Below are positions 1 through 8,952 of a stretch of 64,000 bases of DNA, in pieces. The notes beneath the pieces were generated by a model. It worked only from the letters and a program-made list of their open reading frames with translations. It was not told the DNA's origin and searched no databases. The stretch's first letter is position 1, and every line of letters begins with the position of its first letter. The stretch comes from Elusimicrobiota bacterium (lineage in GTDB: Bacteria > Elusimicrobiota > Elusimicrobia > UBA1565 > UBA9628): the NCBI GenBank assembly GCA_003151975.1, contig PLZD01000024.1:44041-108040 (forward strand), read 5' to 3'. The position numbers were made by a program, and so were the translations under genes.

Positions 1-1136
1 AGACGACGCGCGACAAGCCGGAGCAGGCCCTGCTCCTCGCGGAAGACGCGGCCCGCGCTCCGGTCGCTCCCCAGCGGCGCGCCGCCGCTTATCATTTGGC
101 CGCGGAAATCCGCCGGGATCTCGGCGATCTTCCCGGCGCGCGCGACGACATAGCGAAGGCCTTGGAGTTGGCGCCCGACGATCTCGACGCGCTCGTCCTG
201 TCCGCGTCCCTGCGCGACGATCACTCAGAGGCGCTGAAGGCCGCTCGCACCGCCTGCGCCGCGGCCGACAGCCAGCCGTCCTGGCGCCGCGCGGCCGCCG
301 AGCGCGTCTGCGCGCGCTCCCTGTCAGATCTCAAGGATTATCCCGCGGCGATGGCGGCGGCGGGACGCGCTCTGGCGCTCGACGCGGACGATTCCGACAC
401 TTTGCGCGCGATCCTCCGGATCAAGCAGTTGGATCCCTCGGAAAAACTTCCCCCCGCGGCCTCGGCCGCTCCCGACAAGGCCGTGCCCGCTGAGAAGGCG
501 CGGCGCGCGCTCAATGATGACTCCGGAGATCTGGAGGCCTTGAGAATACTCTTCGCGGCCGAGAAGACGGCTGAGCTCGCGGATCGCTTCACCGCCGCGA
601 TCCGCCTAGCTCCCAACTGGCAGCGGCTCGACGCCTACCGGCTCAGCGCCCGGCAGTGGATCGAGCTCGGCGATACGAAGAAGGCTATATCTAGTCTCGA
701 GCGTGCCGAGGACCTCGACGCCGCGTCCGTTCCCAACGAGAGGCTCGTCGGCCAAGCCATGCACCAGTTCATCCCGGGCGCGGTGTCCGAGGCTTACGAG
801 GCCGCGGCGCATTTGCGAATCTCCCTCGGAGATCCGGCAGGCGCGGACGCGACCCTGGAGCGCGGCCTGAAGCTCTGTCCAGAAAGCCAGCAGTTCCTTC
901 AGCTCTTGGTCGAGCGCAAGCTCGCCGAATCGAAGCCGCGCGAGGCCCTTCCCTACGCAGAGCGGATGGTCGCGCTCGCCGAAAAGGCCGGCAATCCCGC
1001 CTATTGGAATCCGGAGAAGCAGGGCCTGGTGTCGGGCGCCGATGCCGCGAAGCAGGGCGACCTCCAAGAGGCGCGGCAAGCTCTGGAGATGGTGCGCAAG
1101 GCGATCGCCGCCGACACTCCGCATAGCGCGAACTAG
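1..1136 (+). CDS. TPR-repeat protein, 5' end outside the window
   Basis: The frame is open from the first bases of the window to a TAG at 1134, so the N-terminus lies upstream. The visible part, about 377 residues, is helical and Ala/Leu/Asp/Arg-rich. It has TPR-like 34-residue units such as LGDLPGARDDIAKALELAPD and LKDYPAAMAAAGRALALDAD, and a second cluster near the C-terminus (LGDPAGADATLERGLKLCP). There is no catalytic motif, so a protein-protein interaction role is the only inference. The next gene has its own promoter directly after this stop codon, so the two need not be co-transcribed. I cannot tell whether the missing N-terminus carries an enzyme domain or a signal peptide. Confidence 0.7.
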   Translation, partial: TTRDKPEQALLLAEDAARAPVAPQRRAAAYHLAAEIRRDLGDLPGARDDIAKALELAPDDLDALVLSASLRDDHSEALKAARTACAAADSQPSWRRAAAERVCARSLSDLKDYPAAMAAAGRALALDADDSDTLRAILRIKQLDPSEKLPPAASAAPDKAVPAEKARRALNDDSGDLEALRILFAAEKTAELADRFTAAIRLAPNWQRLDAYRLSARQWIELGDTKKAISSLERAEDLDAASVPNERLVGQAMHQFIPGAVSEAYEAAAHLRISLGDPAGADATLERGLKLCPESQQFLQLLVERKLAESKPREALPYAERMVALAEKAGNPAYWNPEKQGLVSGADAAKQGDLQEARQALEMVRKAIAADTPHSAN

Positions 1137-1138
1137 AG

Positions 1139-1167
1139 TTGACTGGCGTTCGCGCTTTCGTTATCGT
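1139..1167 (+). promoter_or_regulatory. Sigma70-type promoter for the di-heme peroxidase gene
   Basis: TTGACT (1139-1144), a 17-nt spacer and TATCGT (1162-1167) end 6 nt before the ATG at 1174. With a normal start point the transcript begins at or next to the start codon, that is, leaderless. No Shine-Dalgarno sequence is present. Confidence 0.65.
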
Positions 1168-1173
1168 CTGACT

Positions 1174-3255
1174 ATGCGTGCATTCGTCTTGCTGGTGTTT
1201 CTCCTGCCTCAGGCCCGCGCCTCCGAGAATTCGAATCCCGTCGATGTGGAAGCGGCGCTCTCGAGGATCACCAAGGTCCTGACCTTTCGCCGCGAATTTT
1301 CCGCCTCCCCCCGCGAGATCGAGCTCGGCCGGCGACTTTTCTTCGATCCCGGGCTTTCCATGAATGGGAAAATGAGCTGCGCGACCTGCCATGTGCCCGC
1401 GCATTATTATGCCGACGGTTTGCCGCAGGCCATCGGTCGAGACGGAACGCCCGTGACGCGCCACACGCCCAGCCTGCTGAAGTCCTACACCTACCGCGAT
1501 CTATTCTGGGACGGGCGGTCAGCCACCATCGACGAGGCGGCCTTGATCGCCCTCCAGAATCCCGTGGAGATGTCCGCCTCGCTGCCGGCTCTCGCGGCGC
1601 GGCTCGAAGGCGACCGCGGCTACGCCGCAGCCTTCGCCGCCGCCTACCCGGGGACCGCGATCAGTTCCACGACGATCGGCCGGGCCCTGGGAACGTTCGT
1701 CCTGTCGCTGGCGCCCCCGGAGGACAGCCCTTTCGACCGATTCCTCAAGGACCGCACGGGACTGAGCGACAGCGCCAAGCGCGGCCTCATCCTTTTCTCG
1801 GGCAAGGCGAATTGCTACGAGTGCCACGCTTCCAGCCACCTAAACTTCACCCGGCGCTTCCGAAACATCGGGCTGGCGCCCGGCGCCAAAGACGACCCCG
1901 GCCGCTACCGAGTGGAGTCGCGGCCGGAGATGTGGGGAGCCTTCCGGCCCTCGAGCTTGCGCAACGCGGCGCTGACGCCCCCCTACATGCACGACGGACG
2001 GTTCAAGACGCTCTCGGAGGTGATCGACTTCTACGACGGCGGAGGAGACCATACCCGCTATCAAAGCTCGTCGATCAAGATGCTCTTCCTGACGCGGGAC
2101 GAGAAAGACGACCTCCTGGCCTTCCTCCGTTCCCTGACGTCCAGCGTCAGGCCCGCCGTCGGGCGACCCATGAAACGACTGGCTCTCGCCCCGACGGCAT
2201 CGTCAGTCCCGACGATACCGTCGTCGGCGGAGAGCGAGGGGCTTGTGGCGCAAGCCTCCGAGCAGGTCCTCCGGCTCGAGGCGTTGGCAACGCTTGCGGC
2301 CTCGTCCTCCACTTTGGGGCGCCCGGGCCGCGTCGGCCCCCAGGAGGCCGCGGCCTATTGTTTGAGGAGCCCCATGACGATCGCTTTGTTGCCGCCCATA
2401 GATCGCGACCTGCTTTACGCGTGCCTTGCTTTCGCGCAGAGGGACCCGGAGCGCTGCCGCGCGATCCCCGGAGGCTTCTTGGAGGGGAACTCCGTGGGCA
2501 ACTGCGTCGTGTCTCTCGAGAGCATGTCGCTGCTCGTCGAATTGACGGCGCCGAGCCCCGCCTCCCTGCGCGCTTGCGCAGCGGGCTACGGCATCAGCAG
2601 TCCGAAGCTGGCTCCCGAGGATCGCAGGATCGCCTGCGCGGCGCTGGGAGGCGCAGGCGACGAGGACTCCCGCTGCCGCGCCTTCCGTTCGTTGGTTCCC
2701 TCCGCTTTCATCGGCGCCCGCATCGAGGACTGCGCCGACTACGTCTCCTATCTTATAAAAGGAAGCGGTTGCCAAACATTCTCGACGGAATCGGTCCAGC
2801 GCTTGCTTTGCCCGGCCTTCGCGAGCTTCCGGAGGGCGCAATGCGGCTCGGACTACCTCTGCCGCGCGATGTCGGGAGACGCCAAGGCCTGCGATGACGA
2901 GCGCGCAGTCCTCGTGTCTTCGGCTTGCGCGCCGATAGCGCGCGACGGCGCGCAAGTGGGTCCGACCACGGCGGCTTCTCCCGTCCTGCGCCGCGAGATG
3001 GAGGACGCCGTTTCCTGGGCCGCGCTGCTGCCCCTGCTCGATCACACGGGGCGCGAGGCTCTCTTGCGCCTACATGGTATGCTGCTTGGGGAGAAACCGC
3101 TCGATCCGGGAGCCGCGCTCGCTGATATGGCGGCATTGCGCGCCTCGGCTTTCGACGAGTTCCTATACCGCGCCGAACACCTGGGCGCTTCGGAGAAATC
3201 GGTGCGGGAGCTCCGAAGGCGCGCCGACAAAGCTCGCAAAGGGGTTGCCTTATGA
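1174..3255 (+). CDS. Di-heme cytochrome c peroxidase (MauG/CcpA family) with a Cys-rich C-terminal extension
   Basis: This 693-residue protein starts at the ATG placed 6 nt after a promoter -10 box. It has a signal peptide (MRAFVLLVFLLPQARA) and two c-type heme sites, CATCH at residues 69-73 and CYECH at 214-218. It also carries family landmarks of bacterial di-heme peroxidases (FWDGRSATIDEAA, PSLRNAALTPPYMHDGRF). The family reduces H2O2 or oxidises redox cofactors in the periplasm, using electrons from small cytochromes or quinol. The peroxidase part ends near residue 345. The remaining roughly 340 residues are unusual for the family: they hold many cysteines and a CRAMSGDAKAC motif that recurs in the next gene. 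The stop overlaps that gene by 4 nt, so the pair is probably translationally coupled. Confidence 0.87.
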   Translation: MRAFVLLVFLLPQARASENSNPVDVEAALSRITKVLTFRREFSASPREIELGRRLFFDPGLSMNGKMSCATCHVPAHYYADGLPQAIGRDGTPVTRHTPSLLKSYTYRDLFWDGRSATIDEAALIALQNPVEMSASLPALAARLEGDRGYAAAFAAAYPGTAISSTTIGRALGTFVLSLAPPEDSPFDRFLKDRTGLSDSAKRGLILFSGKANCYECHASSHLNFTRRFRNIGLAPGAKDDPGRYRVESRPEMWGAFRPSSLRNAALTPPYMHDGRFKTLSEVIDFYDGGGDHTRYQSSSIKMLFLTRDEKDDLLAFLRSLTSSVRPAVGRPMKRLALAPTASSVPTIPSSAESEGLVAQASEQVLRLEALATLAASSSTLGRPGRVGPQEAAAYCLRSPMTIALLPPIDRDLLYACLAFAQRDPERCRAIPGGFLEGNSVGNCVVSLESMSLLVELTAPSPASLRACAAGYGISSPKLAPEDRRIACAALGGAGDEDSRCRAFRSLVPSAFIGARIEDCADYVSYLIKGSGCQTFSTESVQRLLCPAFASFRRAQCGSDYLCRAMSGDAKACDDERAVLVSSACAPIARDGAQVGPTTAASPVLRREMEDAVSWAALLPLLDHTGREALLRLHGMLLGEKPLDPGAALADMAALRASAFDEFLYRAEHLGASEKSVRELRRRADKARKGVAL

Positions 3256-4289
3256 CAAGTCTGTTTCTAGCCGTTTTTTTTCTCTCGTCTTGCGGCTCGG
3301 CGTCCGCCGCGTCGGCCCCCGACCCGTGGGACCGGCTCGATGAGACGCTGGCAGGGCTGGAAAGCGCTCAGGCCGCCCTCCAGCGCTGCGTCGGATCCAG
3401 AGAGGAGCTGAAGTCGAAGCGCGCAGAGGCTCCAAGGGAGTGCCGGCCGAAGGTCTCGGTGGACATGGTCATGGTCGATCCACGGTTCAAGGACCTATTT
3501 TCCACCGACTTGATCGCCAGGCAGGTCTGCCGGGCGCGGTCTCTCAAGAATCCCTGGCCCTGCCAGGACCTGGCGGACCTGCAGGGAAGGCAGGAAACGG
3601 CGGAACACATGTGCCGTCGCCTGTACGCGATGATCCTATTCTCCCAGGCCTTGATCGCCCGGACCTCAGACGTCACCGCCGCGTGCGAGGGCTGGTGCGA
3701 CATGGCGCCGGCCCGCCCGCCGCCTGAGCTTGCCGCGAGCGTCTGCGAATCCCTCGGGCGAGGGGATATCCCCCTCGCCTGCAACGACATCGCGCGCTGG
3801 AAGCACGCCGAACCCGGCTACGCCGGCAAGGAGTGCGCGTGGGAGATGCGATCCGTGCTGGGCTTGGGCGACGAAAAATCTTGCGGCACTCCCTACTTCG
3901 GCGCGGGCAGCGATGTCTGCGTGGCCACGAGCCTTTTCAAAAAGGCGAAGACAGCTGAGGGTCCCAAGGCGTGCGGAGACGATCCGATCTGCCGCGCGAT
4001 GTTGGGCGAAGGACCCTCGGCCTGCGCGGCATTGGACTCGAAGATCGAGGAGCGGGCCTGCTCGCTCCCGTTCTTCAGGACCGAGGCGCCGTTGGCCGCG
4101 AGGCTCGGCCTATTGAATGAGGATTGCGTCTCGATGAGGAACCGCGCGGCGAAGCGTCTCGATGCGGCGAAGAGGCAGCTCAAGGCCCAGGAACGCACCG
4201 GGGATAATCGCCTTTCCTCACGGCAAGAGGCGCTCGCGCGTCTTCAGGCCAGACAAAAGGAACTAGAGGACGCCTACTCGATGCCGTGA
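3252..4289 (+). CDS. Cys-rich lipoprotein of unknown function
   Basis: A 345-residue protein whose ATG overlaps the stop of the peroxidase gene (ATGA). The N-terminus MTSLFLAVFFLSSC is a signal sequence ending in a lipobox (LSSC, Cys14), so it is predicted to be lipid-anchored. The rest contains many cysteines spaced like disulfide or heme-free metal sites, and a CRAMLGEGPSAC motif resembling the C-terminal region of the peroxidase. The C-terminus is a charged helix (RQEALARLQARQKELEDA) that may form a coiled coil. No CxxCH motif is present, so it is not a cytochrome c. The coupling suggests a partner or scaffold of the peroxidase. The function is unknown. Confidence 0.7.
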   Translation: MTSLFLAVFFLSSCGSASAASAPDPWDRLDETLAGLESAQAALQRCVGSREELKSKRAEAPRECRPKVSVDMVMVDPRFKDLFSTDLIARQVCRARSLKNPWPCQDLADLQGRQETAEHMCRRLYAMILFSQALIARTSDVTAACEGWCDMAPARPPPELAASVCESLGRGDIPLACNDIARWKHAEPGYAGKECAWEMRSVLGLGDEKSCGTPYFGAGSDVCVATSLFKKAKTAEGPKACGDDPICRAMLGEGPSACAALDSKIEERACSLPFFRTEAPLAARLGLLNEDCVSMRNRAAKRLDAAKRQLKAQERTGDNRLSSRQEALARLQARQKELEDAYSMP

Positions 4290-4311
4290 TCCTGGGAACC
4301 GACGCCGCGGC

Positions 4312-5376
4312 TTATTGGCTGGCGAGCCGGGTGTCGGGGACGGCCTGAATCTCCCGGACCGACGCTTCTAGCTCGGGGGATTTCTTGATGAAGGCTTTGG
4401 CCGCGTCCATGAAGTTGGCGCGCTCGGATTTGGGCAGCTCGATGAGGTGCAGCCCGCTCGCCGTTAGGGCCTTTAGATTGCGCCCTTCGAGATCCACGGA
4501 GAGTTTGCGTTCGTCCGTGGCCAACTCCTCGACCCACTCGCCCAGGAGCCGCCGCTGCTCGGCGGTCAAGCCGGCCAGGAACTTCTCGTTGGCGAGGATG
4601 GAGGTGACGTACATGCGATGGCGCGTGAGGTTGGCGTAGGAAATTCCTTTGACCAGCTCCGGATGGTCGCGCTGGACCAGGGCCAGCCGGTTCACTTCGG
4701 TCTCCTCGAGATCGAGAGCCCCCGACAGAACGGCGGCGATCGGCCGTTCTCTCACTTCCGGCCCGACGTCGACGCGTTTGGCGCCCAACTCTCCGAGGAA
4801 GGCCGCGGAGGCGGTCTCCCGCCTCACCTTCAAGCCCTTCAGATCGCTCAACCGATTGAGCGGCTTGCTGCCGACCAAAATCCGGTAGCCGCCGCTGTAA
4901 GTGAAAGCGTACCCCTTGAGGCGGCCCTGCGACGATTCGGACACGCCGTTCAAAAGCTTCTTGCCGACGGGGCCGTTGAAGACGGCTTCGGCATGATCGT
5001 AATTCCTAAAGACGAACGGGGCGTCAAAAATCGGCACTCCCGCCCGCGCGGCGGAAAGCTGGCTCATGTCGGCGCCGCCATTGAGCACTTGCTGATAGGC
5101 GGCGGCGTCAAGCTGGGTGTCGGGGGCCTTGCTGGCGATGAATTCGACTTTCAGCGCGCCGCCCGATTTCTTTTCGAGCTTCTGGGCGTAGGTGTCGAGA
5201 AGCTGGTCGAAAAATGAACTGCCCCGATCGTGCGCGACGATCCAGCGAATGACCTTCGGCTTTTCTGCTGTCGAGGCCCGAGCAGCGCTCGGCGCCGCGA
5301 GGATCACGGAGAGCGGCGCCAGCAGCGCCGCGGAAAGGATAAAACTGGCGGTCACGCCTCTTGATTTCTCGTTCAT
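4312..5376 (-). CDS. TRAP-type C4-dicarboxylate transporter substrate-binding protein, DctP-like
   Basis: A 354-residue protein with an N-terminal signal peptide (hydrophobic ASFILSAALLAPLSVILAAPSAA, cleavage likely before STAEKP). It shows the order of a DctP/TAXI-like binding protein: an N-terminal VIRWIVAHDRGSSFFDQLLD strand-helix, then YRILVGSKPLNRLSDLKGLKVR, the region that in this family leads to the ligand-binding arginine. The family delivers carboxylates or other small acids to a DctQM membrane pair. No DctQ or DctM gene lies nearby, so it is either an orphan or works with a distant transporter. A consensus promoter lies immediately upstream. Confidence 0.75.
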   Translation of the reverse strand: MNEKSRGVTASFILSAALLAPLSVILAAPSAARASTAEKPKVIRWIVAHDRGSSFFDQLLDTYAQKLEKKSGGALKVEFIASKAPDTQLDAAAYQQVLNGGADMSQLSAARAGVPIFDAPFVFRNYDHAEAVFNGPVGKKLLNGVSESSQGRLKGYAFTYSGGYRILVGSKPLNRLSDLKGLKVRRETASAAFLGELGAKRVDVGPEVRERPIAAVLSGALDLEETEVNRLALVQRDHPELVKGISYANLTRHRMYVTSILANEKFLAGLTAEQRRLLGEWVEELATDERKLSVDLEGRNLKALTASGLHLIELPKSERANFMDAAKAFIKKSPELEASVREIQAVPDTRLASQ

Positions 5377-5383
5377 GCCCTAA

Positions 5384-5412
5384 AGTATAACCCCCAATTC
5401 CGGTGCTGTCAA
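5384..5412 (-). promoter_or_regulatory. Sigma70-type promoter for the DctP-like gene
   Basis: On the minus strand TTGACA (5412-5407), a 17-nt spacer and TATACT (5389-5384) are followed by 7 nt and the ATG at 5376. It is near-perfect consensus and predicts a leaderless transcript. It sits in the 44-bp gap after the neighbouring TPR gene. Confidence 0.75.
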
Positions 5413-5420
5413 TGGTACAT

Positions 5421-8342
5421 TTACGGCAGGCCGGACCCAGAGAAAAGGCCGGGCGCGATTTTCCGCGCCTTCTCGAGATAGGCGACGGCCCGGCGAGGAT
5501 CTCCGGACCGCTCCCGGCAGACGCCGGCGCCGATCAGCGCCCAAACGTTGCCGGGATCTGCGCGCAAGGCCGAGGCGAACGCGCGCCCGGCCGCGGCGCA
5601 GCGCTTGAGACCGCACAGCGCCCTGCCCTTCCAGACCAGCCATTCCCCTTTTTCGGTTCTACGGCGCAAGGCCGCGTCGATGTCCAGCAAAGCTCCTTTA
5701 TACTCTTCCTGCGAGAGCCTCAATTCCCCCCGCCAAGCGCGCGCCCAGAGGCATGAAGGATCGAGCCTCACGGCGCGATCGAAGTCGCGACCGGCTTCTT
5801 GCGAAGCGCCCGCGCTGCGCCGGGCCGCGGCGCGCCAAGCATAGACCCAGGCATGGCGGCGGTCCGTGCGCACCTCGGCGGGCTCGTCGCCCAGAAAATC
5901 ATAAGCGCAGCAGCAGCGCGGGTCCAATTTGACCGCCGTCTTGACGTCTGCGACGCCGCCGCGCGCGTCTCCCAGCTCACGGCGGACCTCGCCGCGCAGC
6001 GCGAGCGCCCAGGCGCAGGACGGATCCAGCGCGCAGGCCCTCCTCAACGAGGAGAGCGCCTCCCGCCGGCGGCCCTGGGCGCGTAGGATCTCCCCACGCC
6101 AACCGTGAGCCTTGGCGTCCTTCGGGTCCAGCCGGACGGCGGCATCCGCGTCGGATAAGGCAAGCGATAAGGACCCGGACTGGCGCTGCGCCTTCGCGCG
6201 CACGACAAGCGACCACGCATCGTCGGGCCGCGCCGTCACGGCCGCCGTCGCCGCGTCGACCGCCTCCTGCCAGCGGCCCAGATTGCGCAAGGCTTCGCTT
6301 TGCAAAACGCACGCGGAAGGCAGACGCCCTTGGGCCATTTTGTAGGCCGCGCGCGCATCCGCCAGCGCTCCCTTGAAATCCCACGCCGTGCGCTTCGCTA
6401 CGCCGCGGCTCAATAGGCGCCGGGCGTCTCTCGGGAATAAGCGCGCGAGCATGTTCTTGTCCGCGACGGCGCGCTCGTACTCGCCGCAGCAGCGCCACGC
6501 CTCAGAGCGAATCTCGAGCGCCGCGACGCAGCGGGGATCTCCGAGCAAAGCTTCGGTGCAGAGCTCGGCCGCCGCGCGATGGTCTCCCTCCCCGGCGCGT
6601 TCGCGCGCCGCGTCCAGAATGACGGCAAGGTCGCCGTCCGCGGCGGCGCGGCGGCCGGTCTTGAGCCAAGCGCGGGCGCGGCCGGCGCGCAGGCCCGGAT
6701 GGCGTCGATCCAGTTCGATGGCCCGGCCGTAATCCGCGGCGGCCGAGCTCCAGCGCCCCAAACGCTCCTCGGCCAGGCCTTTCTGCTGCCAGATCCAGGC
6801 CTCCTTCGGAGCGAGCGACGCCGCGCGGCCGAGATCGCGCACGGCGGCGCGCTCCTTCCCGCGCGCGCTCAGAGCCTCGGCCCTCCAGGCGAAGGCGTAG
6901 GCGTTTCGCGCGTCGAGACGCACGGCTTGATCGAGATCGCTCAGCGCCGCGGTTCCACGGCCCAGAAGAGCCTGGGCTCGCCCGCGCCAGGCTCGCGCCC
7001 AGGAGTGGGCGGGCTCGAGCCTCAGGGCCGCGGAGAGGTCCTCGAGCGCGCCGCGCAGGTCGCCCCGTTCGAGCTTAATCTGGCCGCGCCACGCCCAGGC
7101 GGCGGCGTCCGAGGGATTCTCCTTCAAGTACGCCTCGAGCTCGGCGAGGGCTTCCTCGGCCTTGCGCAAGTCCGAGCACCAGACATATTTCGGATCGAGC
7201 CGGCGGGCTTGCTCAAGGCTCTTGAGCGCCTCTCCGACCCGGCCGATGCCGCGCAGCGCCAGCGAGCGCTCCGCGAAGCTCCAGGCGTAGCTCGGATCGA
7301 GCGCGCACGCCAATTCCAGATCGCCGAGGGCCTCTTTCGCCGAGCCGAGCGCGCGCTTGGCGCCGCCGCGCCAGGCGTAGCCGAATTCGTAGTTCGGGTC
7401 GAGCTCCAGGCCGCGATCGAAATCCGCCAGCGACTCCTTGACCTGCCCCGTGCGCCGGCGCACCTCGCCTCGCCACACGTGGAACCAGCCGCAGCGCGGC
7501 GAAAGTTTAATGGCGCGATCGATGGCCGCCAGAGCCTCGGGGCCCGTCGCGTTGGTCATCCGCGCGCGGGACAGATAAGCCCACGCGTAGGCGCAATCGG
7601 GCTTGAGCTCGACGGCCCGCTCGAAGCCCGCCATCGCGCCCGCGAAGTCGTTGATCTCGGGGGAGCGCAGGCGATCGGCGCGAAAGACGTGCATCCAATA
7701 GTCGTGAGGATGCGCCTTGAGCCAGCGGTCGGCGGCGCGTATGATCCGCGCCGGCGAACGGCTTTCGACGTCGCCCGCCGCGAACCGAAAATAGGCGGCG
7801 CCTTCGTCAAGCAGGATGGCCGCTTCGCAGTCCGCGACGAAGCCCTTGATGTCGCCGGCGCGCCGCCGCACGTCGCTTCGGAATTGATAAATCCAGCCCT
7901 CGCGCGGCTCGAGCGCCAGAGCGCGGTCCAGAAGGCGCAGCGCGCCGGCCTTATCCTGGAGATCCTCGCAAGCCAGCGCCGCTACGACGTAAGCGAGCGC
8001 GCACGAGGGACTCAAGCCGATCGCCTTCCGCGCGTCGGAGAGAGCCCCGCGCGCGGCATTGCGCGCGGCCGAGCTCCGGGCGGCCCGGCTGATCCCTCCG
8101 GGCTGAAGGCGGTATTGGGAGCGCGCCAGAAAACTCAAGCGGCCGACCGCTCGCAGGAGAAGCGGCCAAGGATCGCGCGGCCCGATGGCGAGGGCTTGGT
8201 CGGCGCGCGCTGTCGCCCTCATGACGCCCCGGCGGCGGAAGCCGTACTTAGAGGAGCGCCCGCAGCTTATGAGCCGCTCGAGAGCTTTGATGACGCCGAA
8301 GGCGGCCTCCCCGCCGAGAGGCGGCGGGAAGTCGCGAGCCAT
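5421..8342 (-). CDS. Giant TPR-repeat protein (973 aa)
   Basis: Almost the whole 973-residue length is tandem 34-residue TPR units of a tryptophan-rich kind, with a consensus like AWAWRGxxxxxLGxxxxALxDLxxAxxLDP. Examples are ALSDLDQAVRLDARNAYAFA and ALSDADAAVRLDPKDAKAHG. I see no signal peptide and no enzyme motif. The start codon overlaps the stop of the upstream peroxiredoxin gene (TGATG), so the two are probably one transcript. Similar repeats fill the eight TPR proteins of the radical SAM cluster downstream of 8953, but this gene belongs to a separate unit. A scaffold role is inferred only from the fold. Confidence 0.8.
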   Translation of the reverse strand: MARDFPPPLGGEAAFGVIKALERLISCGRSSKYGFRRRGVMRATARADQALAIGPRDPWPLLLRAVGRLSFLARSQYRLQPGGISRAARSSAARNAARGALSDARKAIGLSPSCALAYVVAALACEDLQDKAGALRLLDRALALEPREGWIYQFRSDVRRRAGDIKGFVADCEAAILLDEGAAYFRFAAGDVESRSPARIIRAADRWLKAHPHDYWMHVFRADRLRSPEINDFAGAMAGFERAVELKPDCAYAWAYLSRARMTNATGPEALAAIDRAIKLSPRCGWFHVWRGEVRRRTGQVKESLADFDRGLELDPNYEFGYAWRGGAKRALGSAKEALGDLELACALDPSYAWSFAERSLALRGIGRVGEALKSLEQARRLDPKYVWCSDLRKAEEALAELEAYLKENPSDAAAWAWRGQIKLERGDLRGALEDLSAALRLEPAHSWARAWRGRAQALLGRGTAALSDLDQAVRLDARNAYAFAWRAEALSARGKERAAVRDLGRAASLAPKEAWIWQQKGLAEERLGRWSSAAADYGRAIELDRRHPGLRAGRARAWLKTGRRAAADGDLAVILDAARERAGEGDHRAAAELCTEALLGDPRCVAALEIRSEAWRCCGEYERAVADKNMLARLFPRDARRLLSRGVAKRTAWDFKGALADARAAYKMAQGRLPSACVLQSEALRNLGRWQEAVDAATAAVTARPDDAWSLVVRAKAQRQSGSLSLALSDADAAVRLDPKDAKAHGWRGEILRAQGRRREALSSLRRACALDPSCAWALALRGEVRRELGDARGGVADVKTAVKLDPRCCCAYDFLGDEPAEVRTDRRHAWVYAWRAAARRSAGASQEAGRDFDRAVRLDPSCLWARAWRGELRLSQEEYKGALLDIDAALRRRTEKGEWLVWKGRALCGLKRCAAAGRAFASALRADPGNVWALIGAGVCRERSGDPRRAVAYLEKARKIAPGLFSGSGLP

Positions 8343-8890
8343 CAGGCGGCGTCGAGCAGCGTCTTGACGTGTCCGGGGACCTTCACGTCCCGATAGATTC
8401 GGGAAATCTTCCCGCCCTCGCCGATGACGAACGTCGAGCGCCGTATCCCCTTCTTGGCGTCCCAGACTCCGTACGCCTTGCTAAGCCGGTTCTTGTCGTC
8501 GACCAGCAAGGGAAACGGCAGGTCGTGATTCTTCTTGAAGTTCTTGTGGGAATCCGCCGAATCGGGGCTCACGCCCAGGACGACGGCGCGCTTCTTCAGG
8601 ATCTTGTCGTAATTCGCCTTGAAGTCGCAAGCTTCCTGCGTGCAGCCCGGGGTCTCGTCTTGCGGGTAGAAGAACAGCACCACGCCCTTGCCGCTGTAGT
8701 CCTCCAAGCGATGGCGCTTGCCGGACTGATCGAGGAGGTCGATCTCGGGAGCGGTATCGCCGAGCTTGAGGTCCTCGCCTTTGACGGGCTTCGCGGGCGG
8801 AGCCGCGGTCGGGACGGGCCCGGGGTCGCTGCTATTCACGTCGGGGGGAGCCGAAGTTCTGACGTCGGCCATCATCTTCTTTTTCGCCAT
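8342..8890 (-). CDS. bcp: Thioredoxin-dependent thiol peroxidase, BCP-type peroxiredoxin
   Basis: A 182-residue peroxiredoxin of the BCP/PrxQ group. The active-site segment FFYPQDETPGCTQEACDF places the peroxidatic Cys at residue 83 and a resolving Cys five residues later at 88, the pattern of atypical 2-Cys PrxQ enzymes. These reduce H2O2 and alkyl hydroperoxides with thioredoxin. The N-terminus has an extra Pro/Ala-rich stretch of about 38 residues before the usual domain start (LKLGDTAPEI), without a clear signal peptide. The gene has its own consensus promoter and leads into the giant TPR gene with a 1-nt overlap. Confidence 0.92.
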   Translation of the reverse strand: MAKKKMMADVRTSAPPDVNSSDPGPVPTAAPPAKPVKGEDLKLGDTAPEIDLLDQSGKRHRLEDYSGKGVVLFFYPQDETPGCTQEACDFKANYDKILKKRAVVLGVSPDSADSHKNFKKNHDLPFPLLVDDKNRLSKAYGVWDAKKGIRRSTFVIGEGGKISRIYRDVKVPGHVKTLLDAA

Positions 8891-8896
8891 GTTTCG

Positions 8897-8925
8897 AGTA
8901 TAACAGTTGGTCCCGCGGGCGTCAA
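8897..8925 (-). promoter_or_regulatory. Sigma70-type promoter for the peroxiredoxin gene
   Basis: On the minus strand TTGACG (8925-8920), 17 nt and TATACT (8902-8897) stand 6 nt before the ATG at 8890, again predicting a leaderless mRNA. It lies between the end of the radical SAM/TPR/halogenase block and bcp, and so marks the downstream border of that block. Confidence 0.75.
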
Positions 8926-8952
8926 TCCGCTGGCCAAGACCGCGGTCCGAAG